A stretch of 64,000 nucleotides of DNA from Rhodocyclaceae bacterium (GTDB lineage: Bacteria > Pseudomonadota > Gammaproteobacteria > Burkholderiales > Rhodocyclaceae), in contig JADFDU010000057.1 in assembly GCA_018262775.1 (NCBI GenBank), positions 34,043 through 98,042 of the forward strand, in the 5' to 3' direction. This document shows, one piece after another, positions 27,847-39,198 of the stretch (position 1 is the stretch's first letter; each line of letters opens with the position of its first letter). A program made the position numbers and the translations under genes. Under the pieces are notes generated by a model. That model saw nothing but the letters and a program-made list of their open reading frames with translations, searched no databases and was not told where the DNA came from.

Positions 27847-28818
27847 TCATGCCCGCCCCTGCGCGGTGAGAAAGATGCCGGCGAGGATGAGGGCAATGCC
27901 GACGAGGTGGTAGAGCGCCGGCTGCTCGCCGAGGAACAACATCGACAGCAGTATGCCGAAGGCCGGCATGAGGTGCATGAACTGGCCGGCGCGGTTGCCG
28001 CCGACTTCCGCCACGGCGCGGTTCCAGAAGATGAAGCCCAGCGCCGCCGGAAAGATGCCGGCGTAGGCGATGGCGGCGAAGGCCGGCACGCCCGGCACGA
28101 TGAGTTTTCCCGAGGCCATTTCCCACAGATAGAACGGCGTCAGCCCGGCCAGCCCCCACAACGAGATGGCGGCGAGGAAGGAGAGGGCATGCAGCGTCGG
28201 CGGCCGGTGTGCCAGCAGCACGGTGTACAACGCCCAGAAGAGCATCGCCGCGAGCACCCAGAGATCGCCGGCGTTCGGGCGCAGTTCGAGCAATCGCGCC
28301 AGTTCGCCATGGGCGATGATGGCAATGACGCCCGAGAGGGACACCATCACCCCCAGCCATGCCAGCCGACTCAGGCGCTTGCGGAACAGCGCCCAGGAGA
28401 GGCCGATGATCATGATCGGCGTGGCCGAGGCGAGCAGCACGCCGTTGGTGGCGGTGGTGAGGGCGAGGCCGGTGTAGGTCAGGGCGTTGTGGCAGGCGCC
28501 GCCGGTGAGTCCGAGCAGGGCCAGTACTTTCCAGCGCATGAGGATCTCGCGCCATTGCGCGCGCAGGTGCGGCCAGGCCCACGGCAGCAGGCAGGCGAAG
28601 GCGATGGCCCAGCGCCAGAAGGACAGCGCGATGGGCGGTACGTCGTCGCGGATCCAGCGGCCGACCACCCAGTTGCCCGACCAGAAGAGCACGGTCAGGG
28701 TCAGCAGCAGGTAGGCGAAAGCCCGGGAAGGAGCGGGGTCGGGGGTATCCAAAACGGGTAGCGGGCTGGCGGCAGGGGTGGCGGAGATTCTAACCGGTGG
28801 GTAATTGATCGAGGTCAA
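27847..28818 (-). CDS. EamA/DMT-family membrane transporter
   Basis: A protein of up to 323 residues with ten hydrophobic segments arranged as two EamA repeats: the first around FWSGNWVVGRWIRDDVPPI, the second around LFWALYTVLLAHRPP. The family exports amino acids or other metabolites. The annotated start is a TTG at 28818; no convincing ribosome site is seen, and the first 34 residues are not membrane-like, so the true start may lie further in. Confidence 0.82.
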   Translation of the reverse strand: MTSINYPPVRISATPAASPLPVLDTPDPAPSRAFAYLLLTLTVLFWSGNWVVGRWIRDDVPPIALSFWRWAIAFACLLPWAWPHLRAQWREILMRWKVLALLGLTGGACHNALTYTGLALTTATNGVLLASATPIMIIGLSWALFRKRLSRLAWLGVMVSLSGVIAIIAHGELARLLELRPNAGDLWVLAAMLFWALYTVLLAHRPPTLHALSFLAAISLWGLAGLTPFYLWEMASGKLIVPGVPAFAAIAYAGIFPAALGFIFWNRAVAEVGGNRAGQFMHLMPAFGILLSMLFLGEQPALYHLVGIALILAGIFLTAQGRA

Positions 28819-28872
28819 ATCGAAGGATGATTTATGACCGCATTATGCCCATGAATGTCAGGAGGGGGAACG

Positions 28873-28896
28873 GTAAGTACCACTGTAAGTACCACT
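28873..28896 (+). repeat. Perfect tandem 12-bp repeat before the kor operon
   Basis: GTAAGTACCACT occurs twice in direct succession, ending 28 bases before the korC-like ATG. It could be a regulator half-site pair or a leader duplication. Confidence 0.8.
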
Positions 28897-28924
28897 ATAG
28901 GCCCCCGCCATGAAGGAGGAAGGA

Positions 28925-30727
28925 ATGGGCGAGATCAAACCGCCGCCGCAGGCGTCCGGCGCGCCGGTGAGCCAACCGAGCGAATACCTCTCGGACGACC
29001 CGCGCGACATCGGCTGGGTCAAGCAGAATGTCCCCTGCCAGACGGCCTGTCCGGCAGGCACCAACGTCCCGGTCTACATCCGCGAAATCATCGAGCGCCA
29101 GTTCGGCCGCTCCTACGAAACCAACCGCGAAGCGAATGTCCTGCCCGGCGTACTCGGCCGCATCTGCTCGCGGCCGTGCGAGGCGCAGTGTCGCCACGGC
29201 TGGCCCGGCAACGGCGAGCCGGTGGCGATCTGCCATCTGAAGCGCGTCGCCGCCGACCTCAAGGACGCCGGCCACCGTATCACCGAGCGCCTCTACTCCC
29301 CCACTGGCAAGCGCGTGGCCATCGTCGGCGCTGGTCCGGCCGGCGTGGCGGCGGCCCATGACCTGTCGCTGCTCGGCCACGACGTGGTGATCTTCGAGCG
29401 CGAGGAGCGCGCCGGTGGCATGCTGCGCTATGGCATCCCGGAATTCCGCCTGCCACGCGGCACGCTGGACATCGAGCTGCACAATGCACTGAGGCTTGGC
29501 GTACAAGTGCGCACCGGCGTCGAGATCGGCAACAAGGACGGCCAGATGCCCATGAGCAGCCTGCAGCAGGAATTCGATGCGGTGCTGCTCGCCACCGGCT
29601 GCATGGCGGCTTCGCCCTTGCCGCTGCTGGGCGAATGGGAGCAGCGCGAACTGCGCAGCATGGAGGGCGTCGAGTATGGCCTGGACTTCCTCATGGAGAT
29701 GCACCGCGGCGTGGAAAAGACCGTCGGCAAGCGCGTGGCGGTGGTCGGCGCCGGCTTCACGGCGCTGGATTGCGCGCGCGTGGCAGCGCGTCTGGGGGCG
29801 CAGGAAGTCACCATCCACATCCGCACGGCGGAGGAATACATCCCCGTCGCGCCGGAGGAGATATTCGAGGCGAAGCGCGAGGGCGTGCGCATCAAGGGTC
29901 TGCGTACCCCCGTCGGCCTGACGGTCGAGGGCAACCGTCTGACCGGCATCGAGTTCGTGCAGAACCGCCTCGGCGGCTGGCGCAGCAACGGCCGCCGCCA
30001 GGCCATCCCGATCGAGGGTTCAGAGTTCCATGAGCCTTGCGACACGATCATCATCGCCATCGGCCAGCAGACGGCGAACGACTATCTCGGTACCAAACTG
30101 GAACTCGACCGCTGGGGCAACGTGCGCATCGGCGTGGACGGAATGACCTCGCACAAGGGCCTGTTCGCCGCAGGTGATTACGTCAGCGGCGCGTCGACGG
30201 TGGTGCAGGCGGTCGGCCACGGCCGCCAGGTGGCGAAACGCATCGATGCCTGGCTGATGGGCCGCGAGCGGCGCAAGCAGGTGGTGCGCATCGTGCCGGT
30301 GGACAAGCCGCTGCGTGAGCGGGCCTTCGATTTCATCACGCGCCAGCACATGCCGACGGCACCGCTGGACGAGCGCATGCGCGACGGCAAACACGAGGTG
30401 GAACTCGGCCTCGACGAGAAGCTGGCCTTCGAGGAGGCCAAGCGCTGCTACCTGTGCAACCTGCGCTACCAGATCGACGTCGACCGCTGCATTTTCTGCC
30501 GCGCCTGCATCGAGGTTGCGCCGCGCAACTGCATCAAGCTGGTGCGCGGCGTCGAGATCGACGAGCAGGGCGCCTACGGCAAGTTGCTGGAAACCAAGGA
30601 GTGGAACCAGGTCGGCGCCATCTGGATCGACAACAACGAGTGCATCCGCTGTGGCCAGTGCTACACCGCCTGCCCGGTGCAGTGCATCTCGATTTCACGC
30701 TGCGAACTGACCGAGGTGGAGATCTGA
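28925..30727 (+). CDS. korC: Iron-sulfur FAD protein, KorC-like NADP+-reducing subunit of 2-oxoacid oxidoreductase
   Basis: A 600-residue protein. An N-terminal Cys-rich domain (C38, C42, C81, C85, C89) as in the small subunit of glutamate synthase precedes FAD motif GAGPAG (135-140), a second dinucleotide motif VVGAGFTALDCARVA, and a C-terminal ferredoxin domain. Of its two [4Fe-4S] motifs the second (C573, C576, C579, C583) is canonical. The first (C522, C525, C528) has Ala532 where the fourth Cys should be, with Cys536 nearby. Size and domains match KorC (69 kDa) of the A. evansii 2-oxoglutarate:NADP+ oxidoreductase; PadH-type subunits are related. AAGGAGGAAGGA sets the ATG at 28925. Confidence 0.82.
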   Translation: MGEIKPPPQASGAPVSQPSEYLSDDPRDIGWVKQNVPCQTACPAGTNVPVYIREIIERQFGRSYETNREANVLPGVLGRICSRPCEAQCRHGWPGNGEPVAICHLKRVAADLKDAGHRITERLYSPTGKRVAIVGAGPAGVAAAHDLSLLGHDVVIFEREERAGGMLRYGIPEFRLPRGTLDIELHNALRLGVQVRTGVEIGNKDGQMPMSSLQQEFDAVLLATGCMAASPLPLLGEWEQRELRSMEGVEYGLDFLMEMHRGVEKTVGKRVAVVGAGFTALDCARVAARLGAQEVTIHIRTAEEYIPVAPEEIFEAKREGVRIKGLRTPVGLTVEGNRLTGIEFVQNRLGGWRSNGRRQAIPIEGSEFHEPCDTIIIAIGQQTANDYLGTKLELDRWGNVRIGVDGMTSHKGLFAAGDYVSGASTVVQAVGHGRQVAKRIDAWLMGRERRKQVVRIVPVDKPLRERAFDFITRQHMPTAPLDERMRDGKHEVELGLDEKLAFEEAKRCYLCNLRYQIDVDRCIFCRACIEVAPRNCIKLVRGVEIDEQGAYGKLLETKEWNQVGAIWIDNNECIRCGQCYTACPVQCISISRCELTEVEI

Positions 30728-30728
30728 G

Positions 30729-31780
30729 ATGGCGGAAGCAGCAAAAAAAACACGTCACCATGTCATCGTCGGCAGCGGCGTGACCGGTAGCCAGGCGGCG
30801 GAAACCCTGCGCGAATGCGAGCCCGATGCGCGCATCACCATCCTCACCCTGTCGAGCCTGCTCTTCTACAACCGCTACGACCTGCCCAAGGTGTTTCGCG
30901 GCCACCGCGACTGGCGTGAGTACCTCGTCTATCCGGCGACGTACTACCGCGACTGGAAAATCAATGTCCGGCGCTGCAGCCGTGTCGCCGGCGTGGATGC
31001 GCGCAGGCGCGTCATTGCCCTCGACCACAAGGAGGAAGTGCACTTCGACACCCTGCTGGTGGCTTCCGGCGGGCGCGGCTACATTCCCGAGGACCTGACG
31101 GACTTCCGCCCGCTGATGCATGGCTTTTCCAGCTACACCGAGGCCATGGTGGTCGCCAATGAGGTGCCGAAGAAGGGACACGTCATCATGCTCGGCGGCG
31201 ACATGATCGGCCTCGACCTGGCGCGCACGCTGCTCGACACCCGCCACCGCGTCACCCTCGTGGCCGGACCGTACACCTTCTGGCCGCACGAGGTGGATGA
31301 CGATGAACGCCCGGCCCTGATTGCCGCCCTGGAGAAGATGGGCATCGAAGTGCTCGAAGGCGCCGACGCCGGCGGCATCGTCTCCATCGAGCAGGGCGCG
31401 CCCGGCCTGTCGGCGCGGCGCGTGCTGTTCCGCGACGGTACCGAGCTGTATGGCGACGTGGTGATGCCGTTCTTCGGCCTCTCGCCGTCGGTCGAGTTCA
31501 TGCTCGGTTCCGGTGTCGACATCGAGCGCGGCCTGCTGGTCGACCCGGCGCTGCGCACCACCACCGAAGGCATCTATGCCGCCGGCGACGTCTGCCAGAT
31601 CTGGTCGGACGCCGAGCGCCGCTACCGCTTCTACTACGGCTGGAAGAACGTGCGTGCGATGGGCGACCTGGCCGCGCGCAACATCACCGGCGACGACAAG
31701 CCCTGGGCGCCGGCGCAGGACGAGAAGCTGCACATTTCCGGCGATGGCAAGTTGCAGTCGCCGTTCTGGGAGTACGCCTA

Positions 31781-31781
<1 letters not shown>
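30729..31781 (+). CDS. FAD-dependent pyridine nucleotide-disulfide-type oxidoreductase within the kor operon
   Basis: A 350-residue flavoprotein of the rubredoxin reductase/NirB class. FAD motif HHVIVGSGVTGSQAAETL at the start, a degenerate second dinucleotide fold VIMLGGDMIGLDLARTL (GGDMIG rather than GGGxxG), and the C-terminal FAD loop GIYAAGDVCQIW. The redox Cys pair of glutathione reductase types is absent. It starts one base after korC and overlaps korA by one base, so it is certainly in the operon. No such subunit is part of the purified A. evansii enzyme; it may link the complex to another electron carrier. Confidence 0.78.
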
Positions 31782-33571
<1,790 letters not shown>

Positions 33572-33580
33572 ACCCTGTAG

Positions 33581-33629
33581 GTCGGCCTTCAGGCCGACAG
33601 CAGCGGCCGATGTCGGGCTGAAGCCCGAC
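33581..33629. repeat. Two 18-bp palindromes in the korA-korB spacer
   Basis: GTCGGCCT-TC-AGGCCGAC (33581-33598) and GTCGGGCT-GA-AGCCCGAC (33612-33629) with perfect eight-base arms. The GTAGGTCGG lead-in is a widespread bacterial intergenic repeat pattern. Confidence 0.8.
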
Positions 33630-33648
33630 CCACAACGAAAGGAACATG

Positions 33649-34554
33649 ATGGGCGAGATCAAACCGGTCTATCTCGAAGAAAAACTCAAGGAAATCGAGG
33701 ACAGCGGGCGGCTCGACTACCGCTCGAAAACGCTGCCGACCTGGTGTCCAGGCTGCGGCTATTTCTCCATCGTCGAAGCGGTGGCGGCCTCGCTGTGTGA
33801 GCTGAACATCCCGAACGAGAACGCCGTGATGGTTTCCGGCATCGGCTGCTCCTCGCGCTTTCCGTTCTTCGTGAACAGCTACGGCATGCACACCCTGCAC
33901 GGGCGGGCGCTGCCGGTGGCCACCGGCGTGAAGACGGCGAATGACGCGCTGACGGTGGTGGTGATGGGCGGCGACGGCGACGGCTTCGCCATTGGCGGCG
34001 GCCACGTGCCGCACGCGGCGCGGCGCAACGTGGATATCACCTACCTGCTTTTCGACAACGGCATCTACGGCCTCACCAAGGGGCAGACCTCGCCGACCTC
34101 GGCGATCGGCTTCCGCACGCCGACCAGTCCCTACGAAAATCCAGATCGCCCGCTCAACCCGCTGCTGATGGTGCTCGCCTACGGTGCGAGCTGGGTGGGG
34201 CAGGCCTCCGCCGGCCGGCCGGACCACCTGCACAAGATGATCACCCAGGCCATGGCGCACCGCGGCTTTTCCTACCTGCACATCCTCTCGCCCTGCGTCA
34301 CCTTCGACAAGACGCACCGCACCTACGCCAACCTCGGCATGCAGGTGCGCGACCTGCCTGCGGACCACGACCCCACTGACCGCCTTGCGGCCATGCGCGA
34401 GGCGATGGACGATGTGACCCCGGCGCTGGGCCTGTATTTCCGCGAGGAACGGCCCACCCTCGCCGATGCCCTCGACGGCCTGGTGGAAAAGGCCGGCGGC
34501 GAGTTGCCCGGCAAGGTTGCGGCCAAGCCCGCGCGCAAAGCCGCGCGGCGCTAG
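33649..34554 (+). CDS. korB: 2-oxoacid:acceptor oxidoreductase, TPP-binding beta subunit (KorB-like)
   Basis: A 301-residue subunit that binds thiamine diphosphate through GDGDG (108-112) and N137 in FDNGIYG. TWCPGCGYFS (C33, C36) is the conserved beta-subunit entry motif. The ATG at 33649 gives a better distance to AAAGGA than 33646, and yields MGEIKP, the same first six residues as the KorC-like protein, an odd coincidence. The 34-kDa size matches KorB. With KorA it would supply NADPH or reduced ferredoxin from 2-oxoglutarate, which in denitrifying aromatic degraders feeds benzoyl-CoA reductase. Confidence 0.86.
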   Translation: MGEIKPVYLEEKLKEIEDSGRLDYRSKTLPTWCPGCGYFSIVEAVAASLCELNIPNENAVMVSGIGCSSRFPFFVNSYGMHTLHGRALPVATGVKTANDALTVVVMGGDGDGFAIGGGHVPHAARRNVDITYLLFDNGIYGLTKGQTSPTSAIGFRTPTSPYENPDRPLNPLLMVLAYGASWVGQASAGRPDHLHKMITQAMAHRGFSYLHILSPCVTFDKTHRTYANLGMQVRDLPADHDPTDRLAAMREAMDDVTPALGLYFREERPTLADALDGLVEKAGGELPGKVAAKPARKAARR

Positions 34555-34560
34555 GAATCC

Positions 34561-34630
34561 CGTCATTCCCGCGCAAGCGGGAATCCATGCATTTTCCAGA
34601 CCCTGGATTCCCGCTTGCGCGGGAATGACA
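34561..34630. repeat. dRS3-like palindromic repeat, copy D
   Basis: CGTCATTCCCGCGCAAGCGG ... CCCGCTTGCGCGGGAATGAC directly downstream of korB; the most symmetrical of the five copies. Confidence 0.9.
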
Positions 34631-34646
34631 GATACGGTGCTGCCGG

Positions 34647-34722
34647 AAAGTCAGTCCCTACAACACGGCGGCCAAGAACTCCCCCTCGCCCCTTTGGGGA
34701 GAGGGCTGGGGTGAGGGGTGCT
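34647..34722. repeat. AAAGTCAGTC motif plus CCCCTC/GAGGG repeat before relA
   Basis: 34647-34670 is an AAAGTCAGTCCC...AACACGGCG motif copy. 34682-34722 has CCCCTCGCCCCTTTGGGGAG followed by GGGTGAGGGG, related to the 2230-2252 family. Together with copy D these fill the korB-relA spacer. Confidence 0.6.
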
Positions 34723-34778
34723 TTTAGGCGATAATTCGCCTGTTGGCCCGATCTCCGGGCCGTCCCCATTCCAAGCCA

Positions 34779-36971
34779 GTGGTCTCCGTCACCCATTCCA
34801 TCGCCAAGGCCGGCGCCGAAGCCGCGCAGTTCGACCTGCTCGCCGAAGGCCTGTCGCCCGAATCGCGTGAGCGCCTCGCGCAGGCTGCCGACTTCGCCAG
34901 GGCGCTCTACGTCGGGCACCAGCTCGGCACGGGCGAGCTCGCCTGGCAGCACGCCGTCGGTATGGCGCTGGTGGCCGCTTCCCTCAAGCTGGACCTCGAC
35001 ACGCGGCGGGCAGCGCTGCTCTTCGCCGCCGCGGACTCTCTCGAGCAGGCCGTCGACAAGCTGACGGCCGAATTCGGTGCGCCGGTGGCGGAGCTGGTCG
35101 ACGGCCTGCGCCGCCTCAAGGACTTGCAACTGGTGAGCGGGAAGAATGAAAGTGCGCAGAGCGTCAAGGCACAGGCAGAGGTGCTGCGCAAGATGCTGCT
35201 GGCGATGTCCGCAGACATCCGCGTCGTGCTGCTACGCCTGGCCAGTCGCACGCAGACCCTGCGTTTTCTCGTCGACAAGCCCGAGGCGGAGCGCGACACC
35301 GTGGCGCGCGAGAGCCTTGACATCTACGCGCCGCTCGCCAACCGCATCGGCGTCTGGCAGCTGAAATGGGAGCTGGAGGACCTGTCCTTCCGCATCCTCG
35401 AGCCGGACACCTATCGGCACATTGCGAAATTGCTCGACGAGCGCCGCACCGAACGCGGCCAGTTCATCGACGAGGCGATCGCCCAGTTGCAGGACAAACT
35501 GGCGGAGTCCGGCATCCTCGCCGAGGTCTACGGCCGGCCCAAGCACATCTACAGCATCTACAGCAAGATGCGCGCGAAGCACCTGGAATTCTCCGAGGTC
35601 TACGACGTGCGCGCCCTACGTGTGCTGGTCGGCGACGTGAAGGGTTGCTACACCGTGCTCGGCATCGTGCACCACATCTGGCAGCCGATCCCGCAGGAGT
35701 TCGACGATTACATCGTGCATCCCAAGGGCAATAACTACCAGTCGCTGCACACCGCCGTCATCGGCCCCGGCGGGCGCGCGCTGGAAGTGCAGATCCGCAC
35801 CCACGAGATGCATCGCCACGCCGAGCTCGGCGTCGCCGCCCACTGGCGCTACAAGGAAAGCGTCGGGCAGGATGCGCACTACGACGACAAGATCGCCTGG
35901 CTGCGCCAGTTGCTTTCCTGGCGCGACGAAATCAGTGACTCCTCCGAATGGGTGCGCCAGTTCAAGCGTGCCGCGCTCGACGACACTATTTACGTGATGA
36001 CGCCGCAGGGCCGCGTCCTCGACCTGGCGAGCGGCGCGACGCCGGTGGATTTCGCCTACCGCCTGCATACCGACCTCGGCCATCGCTGCCGCGGCGCCAA
36101 GGTCAACGGCGTATTGGTGCCGCTCAACACGCCGCTGCAAAACGGCCAGACGGTGGAGATCACCACCGTCAGGCAGGGCGGGCCGTCGCGCGACTGGCTG
36201 CAGGCGGGGCAGGGCTACCTCGCCACCTCGCGCGCGCGCGCCAAGGTGCGGCAGTGGTTCACCACGCAGGATGAAGCCGAGACGCTGGCGCAGGGCCGCG
36301 CCCACGTCACACGCGAGATGCAGCGCGAAGGGAAAACCGGCGCCAGCCTCGACGACCTGGCGCACAAGCTCGGCCACGCCAATGCGGACGCCCTCTTCCT
36401 CGCGGCGGCGCGCAACGAGGTCGGCCAGCGCCAGTTGCAGGCGGCGCTGCGCGGCGAGGCAGAGGAGGCACCGGCCGAACCTGTTATCCAGACCAAGCGC
36501 AGCAAGGCCGGTGGCAGCGACAGCCGCGTGCTCATCGTTGGCGTGGACAAGCTGCTGACCCAGCTCGGCCGTTGCTGCAAGCCGGCGCCGCCGGATGCCA
36601 TCGCCGGCTTCATCACGCGCGGCAAGGGGGTTTCCATCCACCGCCTCGATTGCACCCACTTCCGCAACATGGGCACGCGCAACCCGGAACGGGTCGTCGA
36701 CGCGGAGTGGAGTGAGGGTGCCGGCGCGGGTGCTGATGCGCTCTACCCGGCAGACATCGTCGTCGAGGCGCAGGACCGCCAGGGCCTGCTGCGCGACATC
36801 TCGGAAGTGCTCTCGCGCGAGAAGATCAACGTCACGGCGGTGCGTACCCAGTCGAAGCAGGGCAGTGCGCGCATGACCTTCACCATCGAGGTGAGCGGCG
36901 TGGTGCAGCTGCAGCGGGCGCTGAAGCTGATCGAGGAGATCGGCGGCGTGGAGGACGCCCGGCGCAGTTGA
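34779..36971 (+). CDS. relA: GTP pyrophosphokinase RelA, (p)ppGpp synthetase I
   Basis: A 730-residue stringent-response enzyme. The N-terminal region aligns with the HD hydrolase domain but has FAAADSLEQ where SpoT carries the His-Asp pair, so it should be synthetase-only. The synthetase domain has RPKHIYSIYSKM and GNNYQSLHTAV; a TGS domain (IYVMTPQGRVLDLASGATPV) and C-terminal ACT domain (DRQGLLRDISEVLSREKINV) follow. The GTG at 34779 (VVSVTHS) is taken as start because the upstream 12 residues (Arg/Pro/Gly-rich, TTG start) are unlike the family; this choice is uncertain. Confidence 0.93.
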   Translation: MVSVTHSIAKAGAEAAQFDLLAEGLSPESRERLAQAADFARALYVGHQLGTGELAWQHAVGMALVAASLKLDLDTRRAALLFAAADSLEQAVDKLTAEFGAPVAELVDGLRRLKDLQLVSGKNESAQSVKAQAEVLRKMLLAMSADIRVVLLRLASRTQTLRFLVDKPEAERDTVARESLDIYAPLANRIGVWQLKWELEDLSFRILEPDTYRHIAKLLDERRTERGQFIDEAIAQLQDKLAESGILAEVYGRPKHIYSIYSKMRAKHLEFSEVYDVRALRVLVGDVKGCYTVLGIVHHIWQPIPQEFDDYIVHPKGNNYQSLHTAVIGPGGRALEVQIRTHEMHRHAELGVAAHWRYKESVGQDAHYDDKIAWLRQLLSWRDEISDSSEWVRQFKRAALDDTIYVMTPQGRVLDLASGATPVDFAYRLHTDLGHRCRGAKVNGVLVPLNTPLQNGQTVEITTVRQGGPSRDWLQAGQGYLATSRARAKVRQWFTTQDEAETLAQGRAHVTREMQREGKTGASLDDLAHKLGHANADALFLAAARNEVGQRQLQAALRGEAEEAPAEPVIQTKRSKAGGSDSRVLIVGVDKLLTQLGRCCKPAPPDAIAGFITRGKGVSIHRLDCTHFRNMGTRNPERVVDAEWSEGAGAGADALYPADIVVEAQDRQGLLRDISEVLSREKINVTAVRTQSKQGSARMTFTIEVSGVVQLQRALKLIEEIGGVEDARRS

Positions 36972-36979
36972 TGCGCGCG

Positions 36980-37004
36980 AAAGTCAGTCCCGGCAACACG
37001 GCGG
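36980..37004. repeat. AAAGTCAGTC...ACACGGCGG motif copy after relA
   Basis: Begins nine bases after the relA stop codon; nearly identical to the copy at 34647-34670 on the other side of relA. Confidence 0.65.
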
Positions 37005-37072
37005 GGGAGGGCGTATGTTGCAGCGGCGACCCGCGCGAAACCCTGATAACCTTTCCATTCAAACAGGCCGAC

Positions 37073-37086
37073 TTCAATTGATTGAA
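37073..37086 (+). promoter_or_regulatory. TTCAAT-TG-ATTGAA palindrome before the SQR-like gene
   Basis: Perfect 14-base palindrome eight bases upstream of the ATG at 37095. Its position fits an operator that would block initiation; the regulator is unknown. Confidence 0.45.
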
Positions 37087-37094
37087 AGAATGCA

Positions 37095-38231
37095 ATGAAC
37101 CCACCTTCGCACATCACCATCATCGGTTCCGGTTTTGGCGCCTTGTCCAGCGTGCGCGAACTGCGCAAGCGCAACAAGCAGGCCGACATCACGCTGATCG
37201 CACCGCGCGCCGAATTGCATTACCTGCCCGGCATCATCTGGATTCCCAGCGGCCTGCGCACGCGCGAACAGCTGATCGTGCCCCTGGGTAACTTTTTCGC
37301 GCGCATGAACGTGCGCCACATTGCCGCCGAGGTTACGGGCCTGCGCGAGGGCGGCCGCGTGGTCGACACGACGGCAGGCGAGGTTCGCAACGACGCGCTG
37401 GTGATCGCCAGCGGCGGGCGCTTCATCAAGAAGCTGCCCGGCATCGAGCATGCCATCACGCCCTGCGAAGGCATCGCTGCCGCCGAGGCCATCCGCGACC
37501 GCCTGCAGGCCATGAGCGGCGGCACGATTGCGGTCGGCTTCGCGGGCAATCCCAACGAACCCGCTGCCATGCGCGGCGGGCCGATGTTCGAGTTCCTTTT
37601 CGGCATCGACGAGCAGCTCAGGCGGGAGGGGCGGCGCGAGCGCTTCGAGATGGTGTTTTTCAGCCCGGCCAAGGAGCCCGGCAATCGCCTCGGCCCCAAA
37701 GCCGTGCAGCATCTGCTGGGGGAAATGGCGCGGCGAAACATTCGTACCGTCCTCGGCCACAAGATGCAGCGCTTCGAGGCGGACCGCGTGGTCACCGAAG
37801 GGGAGTCGTTCCAGGCCGATCTGATCCTCTTCATGCCCGGCATGACCGGCAATGCCTGGTTCGACCAGACCGAACTGCCGCGCTCGCCCGGCGGCCTGCT
37901 CAAGGCGGATGCGCAGTGCCGCGTGGAAGGCACGCAGCACGTTTATGTCGTCGGCGACTCGGGCAGTTTCCCCGGCCCGGACTGGATGCCCAAGCAAGCC
38001 CACATGGCCGACCTGCAGGCGGCCGCGGCAGCACAGAACCTGCTTGCCGGGTTGCGCGGCGAGACGCCGAAAGCCACCTTCAAGGTCGAACTGGTGTGCA
38101 TCGTCGATGCCATCAACCAGGGCACACTCATCTGGCGCACGCCACAGAACAACTTCATCCTGCCGTCCTCGCGCCTGTTCCACTGGGCCAAGCGCGGCTT
38201 CGAAGGCACCTACCTGCGGCGATACCGATGA
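37095..38231 (+). CDS. Sulfide:quinone oxidoreductase-like FAD protein
   Basis: A 378-residue flavoprotein with no signal peptide. FAD motif ITIIGSGFGALSSVRELR, HYLPGIIWIPSG, and the C-terminal VYVVGDSGSFPGPDWMPKQA place it in the SQR/NDH-2-related group. Cysteines occur in TPCEG, AQCRV and VELVCIVDA; the last matches the position of a conserved SQR cysteine, but I cannot confirm a full catalytic set. The hydrophobic C-terminal amphipathic stretch (LFHWAKRGFEGTYLRRYR) fits membrane-surface attachment. Sulfide or persulfide oxidation is possible, not proven. Confidence 0.72.
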   Translation: MNPPSHITIIGSGFGALSSVRELRKRNKQADITLIAPRAELHYLPGIIWIPSGLRTREQLIVPLGNFFARMNVRHIAAEVTGLREGGRVVDTTAGEVRNDALVIASGGRFIKKLPGIEHAITPCEGIAAAEAIRDRLQAMSGGTIAVGFAGNPNEPAAMRGGPMFEFLFGIDEQLRREGRRERFEMVFFSPAKEPGNRLGPKAVQHLLGEMARRNIRTVLGHKMQRFEADRVVTEGESFQADLILFMPGMTGNAWFDQTELPRSPGGLLKADAQCRVEGTQHVYVVGDSGSFPGPDWMPKQAHMADLQAAAAAQNLLAGLRGETPKATFKVELVCIVDAINQGTLIWRTPQNNFILPSSRLFHWAKRGFEGTYLRRYR

Positions 38232-38299
38232 AGGCCGAGGCTTCCTGGAGAAGCCGGGAAGATTTGCTTCCGGCCTGAGCGGCCATTCAACGGCATGCC

Positions 38300-38875
38300 T
38301 TACTCATTGGCAGGCACGCCCGACGATTCCAGGTTGGCGCGCAGCATGTTGCAGAACAGACTGCCCTGCTCGATCGCATCATCCAGCGCCACGTGGGTAT
38401 GGGCCACGGGGTCAAACCATTCGGGCGGCATCGATTGCTTGCCGCAGGCGCGATACGGCTTGCGCATCATCGCCATGGCGTAGGTCTTGACGTCGATTGC
38501 CGAGTAGCCGAAGGGGTTCTCGCCCGCGTATTGGGTGAGATACCAATAGACGAAAGAAAAATCGAAGACGACCGGATAGGCGACGAAGACGAGCCTTCCC
38601 GGCAAGGCCTTGAGCCACGCCAGATAACGCGGCATGGCCACACGCGGGTGTTCGAGATCCCGCCTGCACGCCGACCACGCCTCCGGTTGCGTTGCCCACC
38701 AGGCGGCGGTCTTGGGGTCGGCGGTGAACTCGGGCAGCGTTTCCAGATTGGCAGAGAAGGTCGATAGCAGCTGCTTGTCGGCCGAATACGCCGCCGAGCC
38801 AATGCTCAGCATGGAATGCCTTCCTGCCACCGGACCGTCGGTCTCGACGTCGGTACTGACGTAGATTTCATTCAT
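38300..38875 (-). CDS. DEDD-type 3'-5' exonuclease
   Basis: A 191-residue RNase T/DnaQ-fold protein. Exo I motif STDVETDGP (Asp, Glu) is at residues 7-15, an Exo II candidate is [10 protein letters not shown], and [11 protein letters not shown] near the end supplies the His-x4-Asp of Exo III. Single-domain members act in DNA repair or RNA trimming; no substrate can be assigned here. It is a single-gene unit. Confidence 0.78.
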   Translation of the reverse strand: MNEIYVSTDVETDGPVAGRHSMLSIGSAAYSADKQLLSTFSANLETLPEFTADPKTAAWWATQPEAWSACRRDLEHPRVAMPRYLAWLKALPGRLVFVAYPVVFDFSFVYWYLTQYAGENPFGYSAIDVKTYAMAMMRKPYRACGKQSMPPEWFDPVAHTHVALDDAIEQGSLFCNMLRANLESSGVPANE

Positions 38876-38964
38876 GTAAACTTGCCTCCGCTTTCCAGGG
38901 CCTTCTGGTTGATCGTTCTATTATCGAGTCTCGTAAATATGCCTGACTATTTCGCAGACCGCTC

Positions 38965-39039
38965 CGTCATTCCCGCGAAAGCGGGAATCCAGTGTTTTTG
39001 CGTGAACGTCGCTGGGTGCCCGCTTCCACGGGTACGACG
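38965..39039. repeat. dRS3-like palindromic repeat, copy E
   Basis: CGTCATTCCCGCGAAAGCGG at the left, a degenerate CCCGCTTCCACGGGTACGACG at the right. It is the main content of the 323-base spacer 38876-39198; the rest shows no gene. Confidence 0.85.
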
Positions 39040-39198
39040 GCCCTTTATCAGCCATTTGTCCGAATCCCAATAAGAATTACAGAAATACGTGACAAGTGCC
39101 AGCAGATGGCGCGATGATGATTCAACGCGACTTTCGCGTGGCGACCCGCACGAAGCACAAATGAACCACAATAATTCCGCAATGAATAGGTGAGTGAC

